Shown one piece after another: positions 7,904 through 16,800 of a stretch of DNA of 64,000 bases. The stretch's first letter is position 1. Every line of letters starts with the position of its first letter. Source of the DNA: Arthrobacter sp. H-02-3 (GTDB lineage Bacteria > Actinomycetota > Actinomycetes > Actinomycetales > Micrococcaceae); contig NZ_PYUI01000001.1 of the NCBI RefSeq assembly GCF_003097355.1, positions 1-64,000 of the forward strand, read 5' to 3'. The position numbers and the translations under genes are program-made. The notes below the pieces were generated by a model that did no database searches, was not told where the DNA came from, and saw nothing but the letters and a program-made list of their open reading frames with translations.

Positions 7904-8797
7904 ATGGACATCCACTCCACGCTCGCCGCGAGCCTCCAACACCAGAAAGAAGCCTCCCCCGAAGACTGGGAGGCCACGTTCCGCCAGATGGCGCTCTTCG
8001 ATCTCGCCGCGGACATGGAGCTCGGCTTCTTCCTCTCGTACTATCGCAACTTCGCCATCCGCAACATCGCCGCGACGCTCCACACGAACGCCGAAATCCA
8101 GCAGCGGCCTATGAAGCGCTCCTACGACACCGCCATCGTCATCTACGAGCTCATCGCCAACGGTCTGGACAGCCCCCGTGGCAAGGAAATGGTTGCACTG
8201 CTAAACCGCGTTCATCGCAACGTCCCCGGCAGCAAAGATGACTTCCTCTACGTCCTCCTCACTCTGCTAGTCGTCCCGATCCGCTGGACCCAGAAGCACT
8301 CCTGGCGCCAACCCACAGCAACAGAGCTCGCCGCTGCCTCAAGATTCTTCATGGAACTGGGTGCCCGGATGAACATCACGGCAATGCCCGCCAGCTATGC
8401 AGAGGCTGAGGATTTCTTCGACACCTACGAGGCCGCCCATGTCGCACCATCGAACCAGGGTCAGCACCTGATGGACACCACGGTCCAGGTTTTCCAAAGT
8501 CGTCTGCCAACTCCGCTGCGCCCCCTGGCGAAACAGCTCATCAGCACCATGCTCGACGACGACCGCCTCACCCAAGCGCTCGGCCTCCCCCGCTCCACCC
8601 GGATTGCCCAGAACATCCTCAAGTCAGGGTTGGCCGTCCGCAATGCCATCCACCGCCGTCGGCCGCTGAAGCGGCGGCCGCACTTCACACCAGGCGCCGC
8701 GGGCTCAAGCCTCTACCCCCATGGCTACACCCTGGACCAGATCGGCCCGGTCAACGTTCCACCTTTCTCCGCTCGAACCGGCCATGAACTACCGTGA
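7904..8797 (+). CDS. MpaB/DUF2236-family oxygenase-like protein
   Basis: The product is 297 aa and largely alpha-helical. It carries features of the DUF2236/MpaB family, relatives of latex-clearing protein Lcp, which bind heme b and cleave or oxidise hydrophobic substrates. Family-like segments include DLAADMELGFFLSYYRNFAI, the VPIRWTQKHSWRQPTATE region with a candidate His near 135, and the helical C-terminal half with RSTRIAQNILKSGLAVRNAI. The C-terminal 50 residues are polar and probably disordered. Its stop overlaps the start of the ImmA/IrrE-like gene by 14 bp, so they are translationally coupled. The reaction and substrate are unknown, and heme binding is inferred from the family. Confidence 0.75.
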   Translation: MDIHSTLAASLQHQKEASPEDWEATFRQMALFDLAADMELGFFLSYYRNFAIRNIAATLHTNAEIQQRPMKRSYDTAIVIYELIANGLDSPRGKEMVALLNRVHRNVPGSKDDFLYVLLTLLVVPIRWTQKHSWRQPTATELAAASRFFMELGARMNITAMPASYAEAEDFFDTYEAAHVAPSNQGQHLMDTTVQVFQSRLPTPLRPLAKQLISTMLDDDRLTQALGLPRSTRIAQNILKSGLAVRNAIHRRRPLKRRPHFTPGAAGSSLYPHGYTLDQIGPVNVPPFSARTGHELP

Positions 8798-9269
8798 CGC
8801 CCGGAAAATAGCGCGCAAAGCGGAGCACGGCTTCAAACTGCCCCGCGACGCCACGCTCCCTTTCATCCACGCAAAACTGGAACGTCAACGCGGGCGAACG
8901 ATCACCGTCGCGGAAGTTCCCGACCTGTCAGGAACGGAGCTGTGCGGGGTCTGGCTGGTCTGCGCGGACCGGGACATCGTTCTCCATGCGCCCGCCAGAT
9001 CAGGCTGGCACCGGCAGCAGATCATCCTCCACGAATTCAGCCACATGATCCTTGGCCACGACCTCGAGAACGGGGGCAGCACCCAATGGAGCAGTCTCCT
9101 ACCTGACCTCGACGGTGAACGCGTCCTCCGCACCCTTGCCCGCAGCAGCTACTCTGACAACGCCGAACTCACGGCCGAAACCCTCGCCGACCAACTGGCA
9201 ACGCGCATCATCAACAGCGACGCGGGCACAATGCCCGAGCCCTTGGCTTTCCGCAAAGTGTTCGGCTGA
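8784..9269 (+). CDS. ImmA/IrrE-family metallopeptidase-like protein
   Basis: The product is 161 aa from the ATG at 8784 (MNYRDARKIARKAEHG). An in-frame start at 8721 would overlap the previous gene by 77 bp and is unlikely. A zinc-protease motif HEFSHMILGH (about residues 81-90) supplies HExxH, and a downstream Glu-rich helix (NAELTAETLADQLATRI) can supply the third ligand. ImmA/IrrE proteases classically cleave a partner XRE-type repressor to release its regulon. The usual XRE partner is not adjacent here; one lies at 32167-32670. The gene overlaps the next membrane-protein gene by one base (TGATG). Protease activity on an XRE regulator is inferred. Confidence 0.8.
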   Translation: MNYRDARKIARKAEHGFKLPRDATLPFIHAKLERQRGRTITVAEVPDLSGTELCGVWLVCADRDIVLHAPARSGWHRQQIILHEFSHMILGHDLENGGSTQWSSLLPDLDGERVLRTLARSSYSDNAELTAETLADQLATRIINSDAGTMPEPLAFRKVFG

Positions 9270-10273
9270 TGGAATTCATCCCCGCAGCCACCCTGTGGGC
9301 CCTGACCATCCTCCGGCTTCCCGCCGCTCTCGATCCAAACCGCGGCAGCGTCTTCCGGGCAACCATCCTCGCCGCTGTCGCCTGCACGCTGTACATCCCG
9401 GTCTTCTACTACGGCGTGGATCCCGTGCTCGGCGGCCAGAACCGCGTCGGGCTGATCATCCTGTTGTTCCTGCTCCTGGGATTTTGGCAGTTCCGCACGG
9501 CGATCTTGCTGGCCGCCGTCGCGGACATTGAAGTGCGACGCCGGAACCTCACCTTTGGCCGATGGGCTGCGGGATGTGCCTGCGCCACGGTGACGGCAGG
9601 ATTCCTGACCAGCCGGGTCGAGGTCGCCGATCCCAACCTTCCCCTGACATATGGTGATCAACCCGGAATGGCCGTATTCCTCTGGAGCGGGTCGGCGTTC
9701 ATCATGTGGATCTGCCTCGATATCGCACGTGTTTGCCACAGCAATGTTCCCCGCATGCAGACGCCGGCCTTTCGCTCAGCGTTCATCCTCATCGCCCTCG
9801 GCTGCATCCTCTTCGCCCTGGTGCTGCTCAACCGACTCCTCTATGGGGCCGTGATCAAAGCCGACGGGCCGGCCAGCGCGGTTGCCGCGGCCCTCAACAT
9901 CCTCTACTGGGCAGGCGAAACGGTCGCTGTCCTCCTCGTCAGCTTGGGACTGCTCCTTCCCCGCCTAACAGGACATCTCCAACGTGCCGCGTTCGGAATC
10001 CGTGCACGGCTATTACTGCTGGAAATCGGGCCCATCTGGAACCGCGTAGCCTCCAGCCAGCACCACCTGATCCTCCGGAACCGACGCACCAGCAGTCTCA
10101 CATTCTTCAGCCGGCACGCCGCAACACAGCTTCACCGACGGCTCGTTGAAATACGCGACTGCGAAATGGCCAGCCCCGAAGCCGCCGGGCACCTCGACGC
10201 TCACGAACGTTCCGTCGTCGAACGCGCCGAGCTGGCCTTGGAAACGCGATCCGGCGGCCAGCGAACACGGTAA
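9269..10273 (+). CDS. MAB_1171c-family multi-spanning membrane protein
   Basis: The product is 334 aa with about seven hydrophobic segments between residues 1 and 240 (for example ILAAVACTLYIPVFYYGV, IILLFLLLGFWQFRTAILL, FILIALGCILFALVLLNRLL) and a cytosolic Arg-rich tail. This matches the MAB_1171c (DUF6545-like) family that in actinobacteria is repeatedly next to an ImmA/IrrE protein and an XRE regulator. Homologues that I recall extend about 40-60 residues further, so this copy may be C-terminally shortened; the tail after LHRRLVEIRDCEM is compositionally odd. Its start overlaps the protease stop, supporting a functional pair in which the membrane protein senses or exports a signal. Transport is a database label, not demonstrated. 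Confidence 0.75.
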   Translation: MEFIPAATLWALTILRLPAALDPNRGSVFRATILAAVACTLYIPVFYYGVDPVLGGQNRVGLIILLFLLLGFWQFRTAILLAAVADIEVRRRNLTFGRWAAGCACATVTAGFLTSRVEVADPNLPLTYGDQPGMAVFLWSGSAFIMWICLDIARVCHSNVPRMQTPAFRSAFILIALGCILFALVLLNRLLYGAVIKADGPASAVAAALNILYWAGETVAVLLVSLGLLLPRLTGHLQRAAFGIRARLLLLEIGPIWNRVASSQHHLILRNRRTSSLTFFSRHAATQLHRRLVEIRDCEMASPEAAGHLDAHERSVVERAELALETRSGGQRTR

Positions 10274-10604
10274 CTTCCGCGCAGACCAAAGGAACTCCCA
10301 GTCGTCATGCCGCGACGCCACGTCCCATCCATGAATGACCAGAAGCATCTTCACTGTTTGTCATTCTGATTCCCCATCATCACTGGGCGGGTCCTCCGCG
10401 CAACCAGGGCGCGATGCGCCGATCGCAATCTGAAATTTCGTTCGGCGCTCCTCCGTCGCTTATTTCCTCGCGAAATTCCGGACCGCTCCCGGTTCCCCAA
10501 GTTGCTCTCCGGCCCCTCATACCCAGCGGTGACTCCGCTATCAGAACGACGCCGAAAGCTGACAGACACGCCCGGTGCCGGCCAGTCGCTGAAGGAGAAG
10601 GAAC
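10274..10604. other. Intergenic region, no gene recognised
   Basis: This 331-bp stretch between MAB_1171c and DUF4192 contains short frames on both strands that I could not assign. A leftward frame reaching back into MAB_1171c looks protein-like at its N-terminus but overlaps a better-supported gene. The last 20 bp hold a strong ribosome binding site (AAGGAGAAGGAAC) for the DUF4192 gene. Confidence 0.35.
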
Positions 10605-11636
10605 ATGGAACCGCTCACCATCAAAACCCCCGCCGACGTCCTCAGTTTCATCGGCCACACCCTGGGATTCTGGCCGCGCGAAAGCCTGGTCTGCATTACC
10701 CTCGCCGACAACCACGTCGGCGCAACCCTGCGCGTGGACCTGCCCAGGCACGGAACAGAACGCAGCTACGCACAAACTGTCGCCGGATACCTGGCCCACG
10801 ACACCAACGCCGCCAGCGTGCTGTTCGCCGTTTACACCACCGAGCCTCATGACGCCGACCACGCAAAGCCCCACGCTGCGACCATCGCCGCATTGACTGG
10901 TGCCCTCGCCGAACGTGGGTTGATCATCCGTGACGGTCTGCTCGTCGGCGACGACACCGTGTCTGAGTACGACGGCGATCCTAAAGATCGCGTGTCGCTT
11001 CCGTTGAGTGCCACGCAGTCCAGCACGATCAACGCCGAGTTCGTGTACCGCGGCAGCACCATCGACCCCAGCAACCGCATAACCTTGCCGACCTCCACCA
11101 AGGACACCCAGAGCATGAAGGCCGTGGAGACTCAGGTACAGGAACTTCAGTGCCTGGACCTCCGAGATGCCCTCCAGCAATCCAGGACACTGTGGAATGG
11201 CATGCTGACAGCGAATGCATACCCAAGCGATGACCAGACGATCAGCCTCATCGCCGGCCTCCAGGTGCCCGCGATCCGCGACCAACTCATGGCCGACATC
11301 CCGGGGGTCGATGAGCCCATGGAACGCATCCTCCTCGCCCAAACACACGGCACACCGCAATGGTCCCGCGTCGAATGGGCACAACAGCTGCTGGTGCATG
11401 CCTACACGCACAGCGGCACCAAACACTCGGCCCCCATCCTCACAGCCATCGCCTTCATCAACTGGTGGGAAGGCAAAGGGAGTAAGGCCCACCAGTACCT
11501 GGAACTCGCCCTCGACGCCGACCCCGGCTTCCGCCTGGCCAAACTCAGCGAAATGATGATCGGCTCCGGCATGGTCGCTGGCTGGAACATGGACAAGGGA
11601 ACGGCATACCGAGGCCATGGGCTGGGAGCCTCTTGA
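10605..11636 (+). CDS. DUF4192-family protein
   Basis: The product is 343 aa. It begins with the family's typical opening (IKTPADVLSFIGHTLGFWPRE) followed by SLVCITLADNHVGATLRVD, then an alpha/beta domain. A C-terminal helical segment (about 255-320, containing WARVEWAQ-like turns and AIAFINWWEGKGSKAHQYL) looks like a TPR-type repeat. DUF4192 proteins are common in actinobacterial chromosomes and plasmids and have no established biochemical role. The gene stands alone behind its own ribosome binding site, and no neighbour suggests a pathway. Family recognition is confident and function is unknown. Confidence 0.85.
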   Translation: MEPLTIKTPADVLSFIGHTLGFWPRESLVCITLADNHVGATLRVDLPRHGTERSYAQTVAGYLAHDTNAASVLFAVYTTEPHDADHAKPHAATIAALTGALAERGLIIRDGLLVGDDTVSEYDGDPKDRVSLPLSATQSSTINAEFVYRGSTIDPSNRITLPTSTKDTQSMKAVETQVQELQCLDLRDALQQSRTLWNGMLTANAYPSDDQTISLIAGLQVPAIRDQLMADIPGVDEPMERILLAQTHGTPQWSRVEWAQQLLVHAYTHSGTKHSAPILTAIAFINWWEGKGSKAHQYLELALDADPGFRLAKLSEMMIGSGMVAGWNMDKGTAYRGHGLGAS

Positions 11637-11638
11637 AC

Positions 11639-11803
11639 TCAGCCTGTCCATTGCGAAAGGTGTCGGGGCCAGACCGTGCTCCGTCTAGGACGCTTTCCGC
11701 GGGAGCCAACCCATTGTCGGATCAGCGAGCCCTCCGGACCGAGCAGACCGATGTTGTAGTCCCCGGCCAGAACAGACTGGTCGTTCTCTTCTGTGGCAAT
11801 CAT
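11639..11803 (-). CDS. Possible small protein, 54 aa (weak)
   Basis: A leftward ATG at 11803 opens a 54-codon frame beginning MIATEENDQSVLAGDYNIG and ending SQWTG. Its composition (GLLGPEGSLIRQWVGS) reads like a folded protein rather than antisense noise. It ends 3 bp past the stop of the convergent DUF4192 gene. The ribosome binding site is poor. It may be a remnant of a larger gene. No family recognised. Confidence 0.25.
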   Translation of the reverse strand: MIATEENDQSVLAGDYNIGLLGPEGSLIRQWVGSRGKRPRRSTVWPRHLSQWTG

Positions 11804-12040
11804 CTCTAGTCGCCCTGTTGGCTAGTGCCATATTTCCTGTTTGGATGGCAACTCAACAGGAATACACAGCACGGATTGAGTTGCCAAAAACTCGTGTGTG
11901 CGGCGCAGCCGGAAAAGATTACCGCTCTGGCAGTGCCTAAAATTGCTGGCAAGAACTTCTGCTAGTGCCGCGGAGCACGCAACTTGCTGGCGCTATCTAG
12001 CCTGTACTATTGGAGTTGTTCGAGGGGGTGAACAACTTCA
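11804..12040. promoter_or_regulatory. Upstream region of the DUF433 antitoxin gene with long inverted repeat
   Basis: The region holds an 11-bp perfect inverted repeat (TGGCAACTCAA at 11846-11856, TTGAGTTGCCA at 11876-11886) with a 19-nt loop. The last bases before 12041 (GAGGGGGTGAACAACTTC) give a distant GAGGGGG ribosome binding site. The repeat could be an autoregulatory operator of the toxin-antitoxin pair or a small hairpin. Confidence 0.4.
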
Positions 12041-12652
12041 ATGGCGTATCCAGCAGACCTTGCTGCGTTCCTTTCAGGTGCATCAACTGCACAACTCCGG
12101 CTTTGGCGTGAACGCGGCATTCTTATTCCAGAGGTAAATAGCGGCAACCCGCCCATCTATTCATGGAGGGACCTCGTAGCGCTCCGGACCATTGCCTACC
12201 TCCGGTCCAGAACCTCAATGCAACAGATCGGCAAGGCCTTCGAAAGCCTGCGGAACCTTGATTTCACGGGTCATCCCTCCGAGTACAAATTCGGCCTGCA
12301 TGGCCGTGGCATCGTGTTCCAAACCCCTGAAGGGGACACGATTGACCTGTCACGGACTCCTGGGCAACTGATGCTGTTTTCCCTGACGGAGATTTTCGAA
12401 CCCTATACAAACATGCAGAACCGATCCGTCGTCGACTTCCGACGGCCGCGGCCCCATATCGAGATTGACCGGGAGCGCCTTGGCGGCTGGCCGACGATTG
12501 AGGATACGAGGATCGGCTACGACATCATATGCAACCTTGTGGACGGCGTAACGATTCGCGTTGAAGACGTGGAGTACTACTATCCGACGGTGAGCGCCGA
12601 GGCTGCCAAAGATGCAGTGGAACTCGATCGGATGATCAGGAGCGTGGCTTGA
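12041..12652 (+). CDS. Antitoxin: MerR-like HTH plus DUF433
   Basis: The product is 203 aa. Residues about 8-70 form a MerR-like helix-turn-helix (STAQLRLWRERGILIP, PIYSWRDLVALRTIAYLR), here a DNA-binding head. The C-terminal 60 residues (IEDTRIGYDIICNLVDG, then VEDVEYYYPTVS) are a DUF433 domain, the usual antitoxin partner of PIN-like toxins. The stop overlaps the next gene's TTG start as TTGA, so the toxin is translationally coupled. By analogy with VapBC operons, the HTH would bind the upstream region and autoregulate. The inverted repeat at 11846-11886 is a candidate site. The toxin-antitoxin role is inferred from the pair. Confidence 0.75.
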   Translation: MAYPADLAAFLSGASTAQLRLWRERGILIPEVNSGNPPIYSWRDLVALRTIAYLRSRTSMQQIGKAFESLRNLDFTGHPSEYKFGLHGRGIVFQTPEGDTIDLSRTPGQLMLFSLTEIFEPYTNMQNRSVVDFRRPRPHIEIDRERLGGWPTIEDTRIGYDIICNLVDGVTIRVEDVEYYYPTVSAEAAKDAVELDRMIRSVA

Positions 12653-13098
12653 AGTTCTTCCTGGACGAGAACATCTCCCCCCGCACGGTCGATACCTTGT
12701 CACACGTCTACAAGGACCATGAGTTCCTGTCCACCACCGATCTCGGAATCCGCGGTGCACCCGACGAAAAGCTTTTCCCCGAAATCGCCGAGCAGGGCTT
12801 TCACGGGATAATCACGCAGGATAAGAACCAGCTCGCGCGGTCCGGTGAACTCCGCGCACTCTACGACAATGGCATCCACTGGATGGGTTACAAGACCGTC
12901 CACGGGATTGGCGGCCTTCCCTGGATTGCCATGTTGACGGGCACCCTGATGTCAGGCCTCGTACTTGCCCTGCAGAATTGGGGCGACGAGCCCCGATGCT
13001 TTAAGTTCCATCATGCGGGCAGGCAGGCTCAGCAGCACTTTACGGCTTTCGAAATAGATACTCAGATCTGGAAGCCGAAGCCTATCCGGCTTCACTGA
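12649..13098 (+). CDS. PIN-like (DUF5615/Mut7-C type) putative toxin
   Basis: The product is 149 aa from a TTG start that overlaps the antitoxin stop, with AGGAG 9 nt upstream. It opens KFFLDENISPRTVDTL, the DUF5615 signature in which the Asp and Glu after FLDEN correspond to PIN-domain metal ligands. A second acidic patch comes at GIITQDKNQLAR (about 58-69), where TxD is the conserved PIN strand. The C-terminal 50 residues are basic and not part of the fold. These proteins are predicted RNases. A TTCGGC/GCCGAA hairpin lies 8 bp after the stop. Catalysis is inferred from motif positions only. Confidence 0.75.
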   Translation: MKFFLDENISPRTVDTLSHVYKDHEFLSTTDLGIRGAPDEKLFPEIAEQGFHGIITQDKNQLARSGELRALYDNGIHWMGYKTVHGIGGLPWIAMLTGTLMSGLVLALQNWGDEPRCFKFHHAGRQAQQHFTAFEIDTQIWKPKPIRLH

Positions 13099-13105
13099 AG
13101 CCCCC

Positions 13106-13122
13106 TTCGGCCCGCAGCCGAA
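13106..13122 (+). terminator. Short hairpin after the toxin gene
   Basis: A 6-bp stem TTCGGC/GCCGAA with a 5-nt loop starts 8 bp after the toxin stop. There is no T tract, so it may be a weak or factor-assisted terminator. Confidence 0.3.
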
Positions 13123-13225
13123 AACGGCACCGAGGCTAAGAGCACGCCACAACACACCTGACGATCGAACGCGCACCTTCCCGAGGTCCGCCCACGGCTT
13201 CACACCTCTGGCATCCAAGGTCGTT

Positions 13226-13247
13226 GCCGTGAGCACGGACTCACGGC
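13226..13247. other. Inverted repeat upstream of the relaxase operon; oriT candidate
   Basis: An 8-bp perfect inverted repeat (GCCGTGAG / CTCACGGC) with a 6-nt loop lies 34 bp before the first gene of the relaxase operon, in the only intergenic gap on that side. MobF-type relaxases recognise an inverted repeat next to the nick site, and oriT usually lies beside the relaxase operon. No nick sequence can be assigned by eye. Confidence 0.35.
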
Positions 13248-13280
13248 CGGTCATGTCGTCGCTTGAATTCATGCTGATGA

Positions 13281-13805
13281 ATGATCGTGAGCGAGAAGAT
13301 TTGCCAGGAGTGTCACGAGCCCTTTAGGCCGACGCGAACGTCGCAGCGGTTCTGCTCAACTCGCTGCGCCAACAGAAACAGGGATCGTCGACGGCGGCAC
13401 CGGACTCCGGGAGCGAGTCCGATGCCCTCCGCGGTTGTCCAGTACAGGGCGGTCGAAATTACGGCTCACCGGCGAACCCGGGAAGCCCGACTCGCTGCAG
13501 CCCTCGCGAGTTGCAGGCAATCCGAAGAAACCCTTCGCACCCAGCTCCGTTCCCAGTCTGCTGACCTCGACCACCAAGAAGCCGAGAACACCGAGCAACG
13601 CACCGCCATCGAAGGCCTCCGTGCCGAAGTCATCCGTTTCCAGACCGTCCAAAGAACCGACGCCCAAGACCTAATTCACCTCGCCGGCAGGCTCCTGGCC
13701 CTCTCCCACGCCAGCGGCGTCGGACTCGACAACGCCACGAAGGATCTCTTCCGCCGTCGCGGTTGGACCGCTTCCGCCCGCAAGACAGAGGTCAAGCAGC
13801 AATGA
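13281..13805 (+). CDS. Zinc-ribbon plus coiled-coil protein of the relaxase operon
   Basis: The product is 174 aa. Residues 8-29 hold a four-cysteine zinc ribbon (CQECHEPFRP, then FCSTRC) followed by a very basic stretch (NRNRDRRRRHR). Residues about 60-125 form a coiled coil rich in Glu, Gln, Arg and Leu. The stop overlaps the relaxase ATG as ATGA, so the two proteins are co-translated. A basic zinc ribbon and coiled coil fused before a relaxase suggest an oriT-binding accessory protein of the relaxosome, but this is inferred from position and composition. Proteins of this layout occur upstream of actinobacterial MobF relaxases; I know no named family. Confidence 0.65.
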   Translation: MIVSEKICQECHEPFRPTRTSQRFCSTRCANRNRDRRRRHRTPGASPMPSAVVQYRAVEITAHRRTREARLAAALASCRQSEETLRTQLRSQSADLDHQEAENTEQRTAIEGLRAEVIRFQTVQRTDAQDLIHLAGRLLALSHASGVGLDNATKDLFRRRGWTASARKTEVKQQ

Positions 13806-16800
13806 CCATGTCCATCGCGCGGCTCTCCGCCCAGTCCGGTCTGAAGTACCTGTTCAAGACCACCATGATGGACGACCTGATTGTCGCCCCCGCGGACGCC
13901 ACCACGTACTACATGAAGGCCGGTACTCCGCAGGGCCGCTGGCTCGGCTCCGGCCTGCCGGGCATCAGCCGCGCCGAAGGAGACAAAGTCACCGAATCAG
14001 AGGCCACAGCCATCTTCGATCACGCCAACCATCCGGACACGGGCGCTCCCTTGGGCCGTCCGCACGGCCAACCTACACTCGTCCAAAACAGCAACGGACA
14101 AGCAACCACCCGGCACGCCGTCGTCGGCTTCGATCTGACCTTCAGCGTTCCCAAGTCCGTGTCCGTCCTCTGGGCCCTGAGCCCCCGGAGCCTCCAAGAC
14201 CAGATTCTCCAGACCCACCACGAGGCTGTGAACGCCACCCTGCAATGGCTCGAGGAGTCGGTCATCCATACCCGGGCCGGACGCAACGGCGTCGCCCACA
14301 TCGGCACGCACGGCGCCATCGCTGCAGCCTTCGACCATTGGGAATCGCGCGCCGGGGATCCGCAGCTCCACACGCACATGGTCATCGCCAACCGCGTCCA
14401 ACGCATCACCGACGGCGCCTGGGTCACCCTGGATTCGCGCACGCTCTACAAGGCCGCGGTAGCCGCCAGCGAACGTTACAACGGTTTCCTCTTCGACGCC
14501 CTTCACCGCAACCTCGGCACAGACACGGACATCCGCGAACCGGCGGCAAACACCCACAACCCCAGCCAACAACTCACCGGAGTCGGTGATGCCCTGATCC
14601 GCGAATTCTCCAACCGCTCCCGCCTCATCGATCTCGAAACCGACCGACTCGTCGCCAAATGGACCACAGACCACGGCACGCCTCCAACAGCAACCACCAC
14701 CCTCAAGCTCCGCCAACAGGCAACCCTCTCCACGCGCACCCCCAAACCGGACACGGTCGCCCCGCTCCACGAACTCTCCACCCAGTGGAGAACCCGCGCG
14801 GCGGCCAAGGGCTTCGAGCCCGGCATTGTCCTCGCCAACACCATCCGACGCTCTCACGCCGCCCCGTTCCGAACTGGAGACTTCACCACCAGATGGATCG
14901 ACGCCGTCGGCTCGCATACCCGCGAGCGCGTCGCCGCCAAGCGCGCCACCTGGAACCGGTGGAACCTCCTCGCCGAAGCCGAACGCGTCTGCGCCGATAT
15001 CCGCTGCCACACCTCGCAGGACCGGACGGCCATGATCGACGCTGTGGCCACGGCCGCCGAGAGCCAATCCGTCCCCCTCAACGACTACCGTTATGCCGTC
15101 CCAGCCGGCGCGCGGCCAGACCTCACGTTTGCGGGCCGCAACGTCTTCGACTTCCACGGTGCCCGCCTCTACACGGACGCAGGGACTCTCGCCAATGAGG
15201 ACCTCGTCATGCAAGCAAGGAACGACGACGGCGGCCCGGCCGTGAGCGCAGCCGTTGCCATGGAACCACTCGCCACTTATAAGCATCGTGGTCGCCTCGA
15301 GCTGCACGGCGACCAGCGCGCCGCGGCAGCTGAGGTCCTGCTCAGCGGCAACCGGCTCGACGCCGTCGTCGGTCCTGCGGGAACGGGCAAGACGACCACC
15401 CTCGGCGCGGTCAAGGCAGCCTGGGAAGCCGAGTTCGGAGCCGGCACCGTGGTCGGTCTGGCGCCGGCGGCGGCGAGCGCCGAGGTCTTGGGGCGGGAGC
15501 TCGCGATGGCCACCGAGAATGTCGCCAAGTGGTTGTACGAGTCCGTCGGTCAGGGCGCCGGCAACCGGGCCGCGCGGTTCTTCGACGTTGAGCAACGACT
15601 GCACCATCACGCTGCTGAGCGAAGCACTCACTCCTTGCGCCTCGCACAGGAAGCCACCCGTCTGGCAGCCGAGCAGGAACGGTGGCGATTCCATGCGAAC
15701 CAGTTGGTGGTCGTCGACGAAGCCTCCATGGTCTCCACACTTCAGTTGTCAGCTCTCGTGCAGCAGGCCAGGGATGTCGGCGCCAAAGTCCTACTAGTGG
15801 GCGACCCAGCACAGCTGGATGCCATTGACGCCGGCGGCATCCTCGGCTGGCTGGATCGGCAGGGCAAGACCGTGCGGTTAACCACCATCTGGCGTTTCGA
15901 ACAGGCCTGGGAACAGGAGACATCCCTGAAGCTCCGGACAGGCGACGTGGGAGCCATCGCCGAGTATGAAGGGCACCAACGGATCGACCACGGCACCTAC
16001 CTGGACATGGTGGACCATGCCTATTCGAAGTGGCAGGCCGACGTCAACGCTGGCAGGTCGTCCATCCTCATCGCAGCCGACAACGAAACCGTCAGAATGC
16101 TCAACGAGCGTGCACAGGCCGACCGTGCAATCCAAGGCGCCGTGGATGCGGAACACACCGTGCCGCTCAGCGGCGGTCTGCGGGCCGGGACCGGAGACAC
16201 TGTCATTGCCCGCCGCAACGACCGCCACATCACGGACAGCAGCGGCGACTTCATCCGCAACGGGACAATGCTCGACGTCCTCCGTACCGGCGGACGCGAC
16301 GGGTCACTCACCGCTGTCCGCCGGGATTCGGGCGCGACAGTCACACTGCACCGCGACTATGTTGAGGCGTCAGTCGAACTCGGCTACGCGACGACGGCGC
16401 ACCGTTCCCAAGGCATCACCGTGGACACCGGGCACACCGTGGTGACGCGGGGACGGCTCACTCGCGAACTGTTATACGTGAGCCTGACCAGGGGACGCGC
16501 GGAAAACCGTGCCTACGTCAGCGAAAACGATCCTTTGGACGACGAACCCCTGGATCCAGCGCTTCAACCCTCCTGGCGCCAAATACTCGGCGAGGTCCTC
16601 GCCGCAGAAGGTGCCGAGCGCACTGCCCACGAAGTACGTGACAAAGAGCAGTCCAAAGCCGACAGCTTGCAACAACTCTCCGCGGAGTACGACTACCTCG
16701 CACAAATCGCAGCTTCCGACGACTTGGCACAGTTCCTCAATGCTCATGCGTCAGGAATGACCTCCGAACTCCAGCAGTCACCCGCATGGGGTGCGGCCGT

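Noticed and set aside
10013..10354. 113-codon leftward frame with a protein-like start (MLLVIHGWDVASRHDDWEF)
   Set aside because: Most of it overlaps the MAB_1171c gene on the opposite strand, which has clear membrane helices and is coupled to the protease gene. No ribosome site or domain supports the antisense frame.
13997..15694. 565-codon leftward frame
   Set aside because: Antisense shadow of the relaxase, rich in Gly, Val, Asp and Glu as expected from the complement of GC-rich codons. The relaxase strand has all catalytic motifs.
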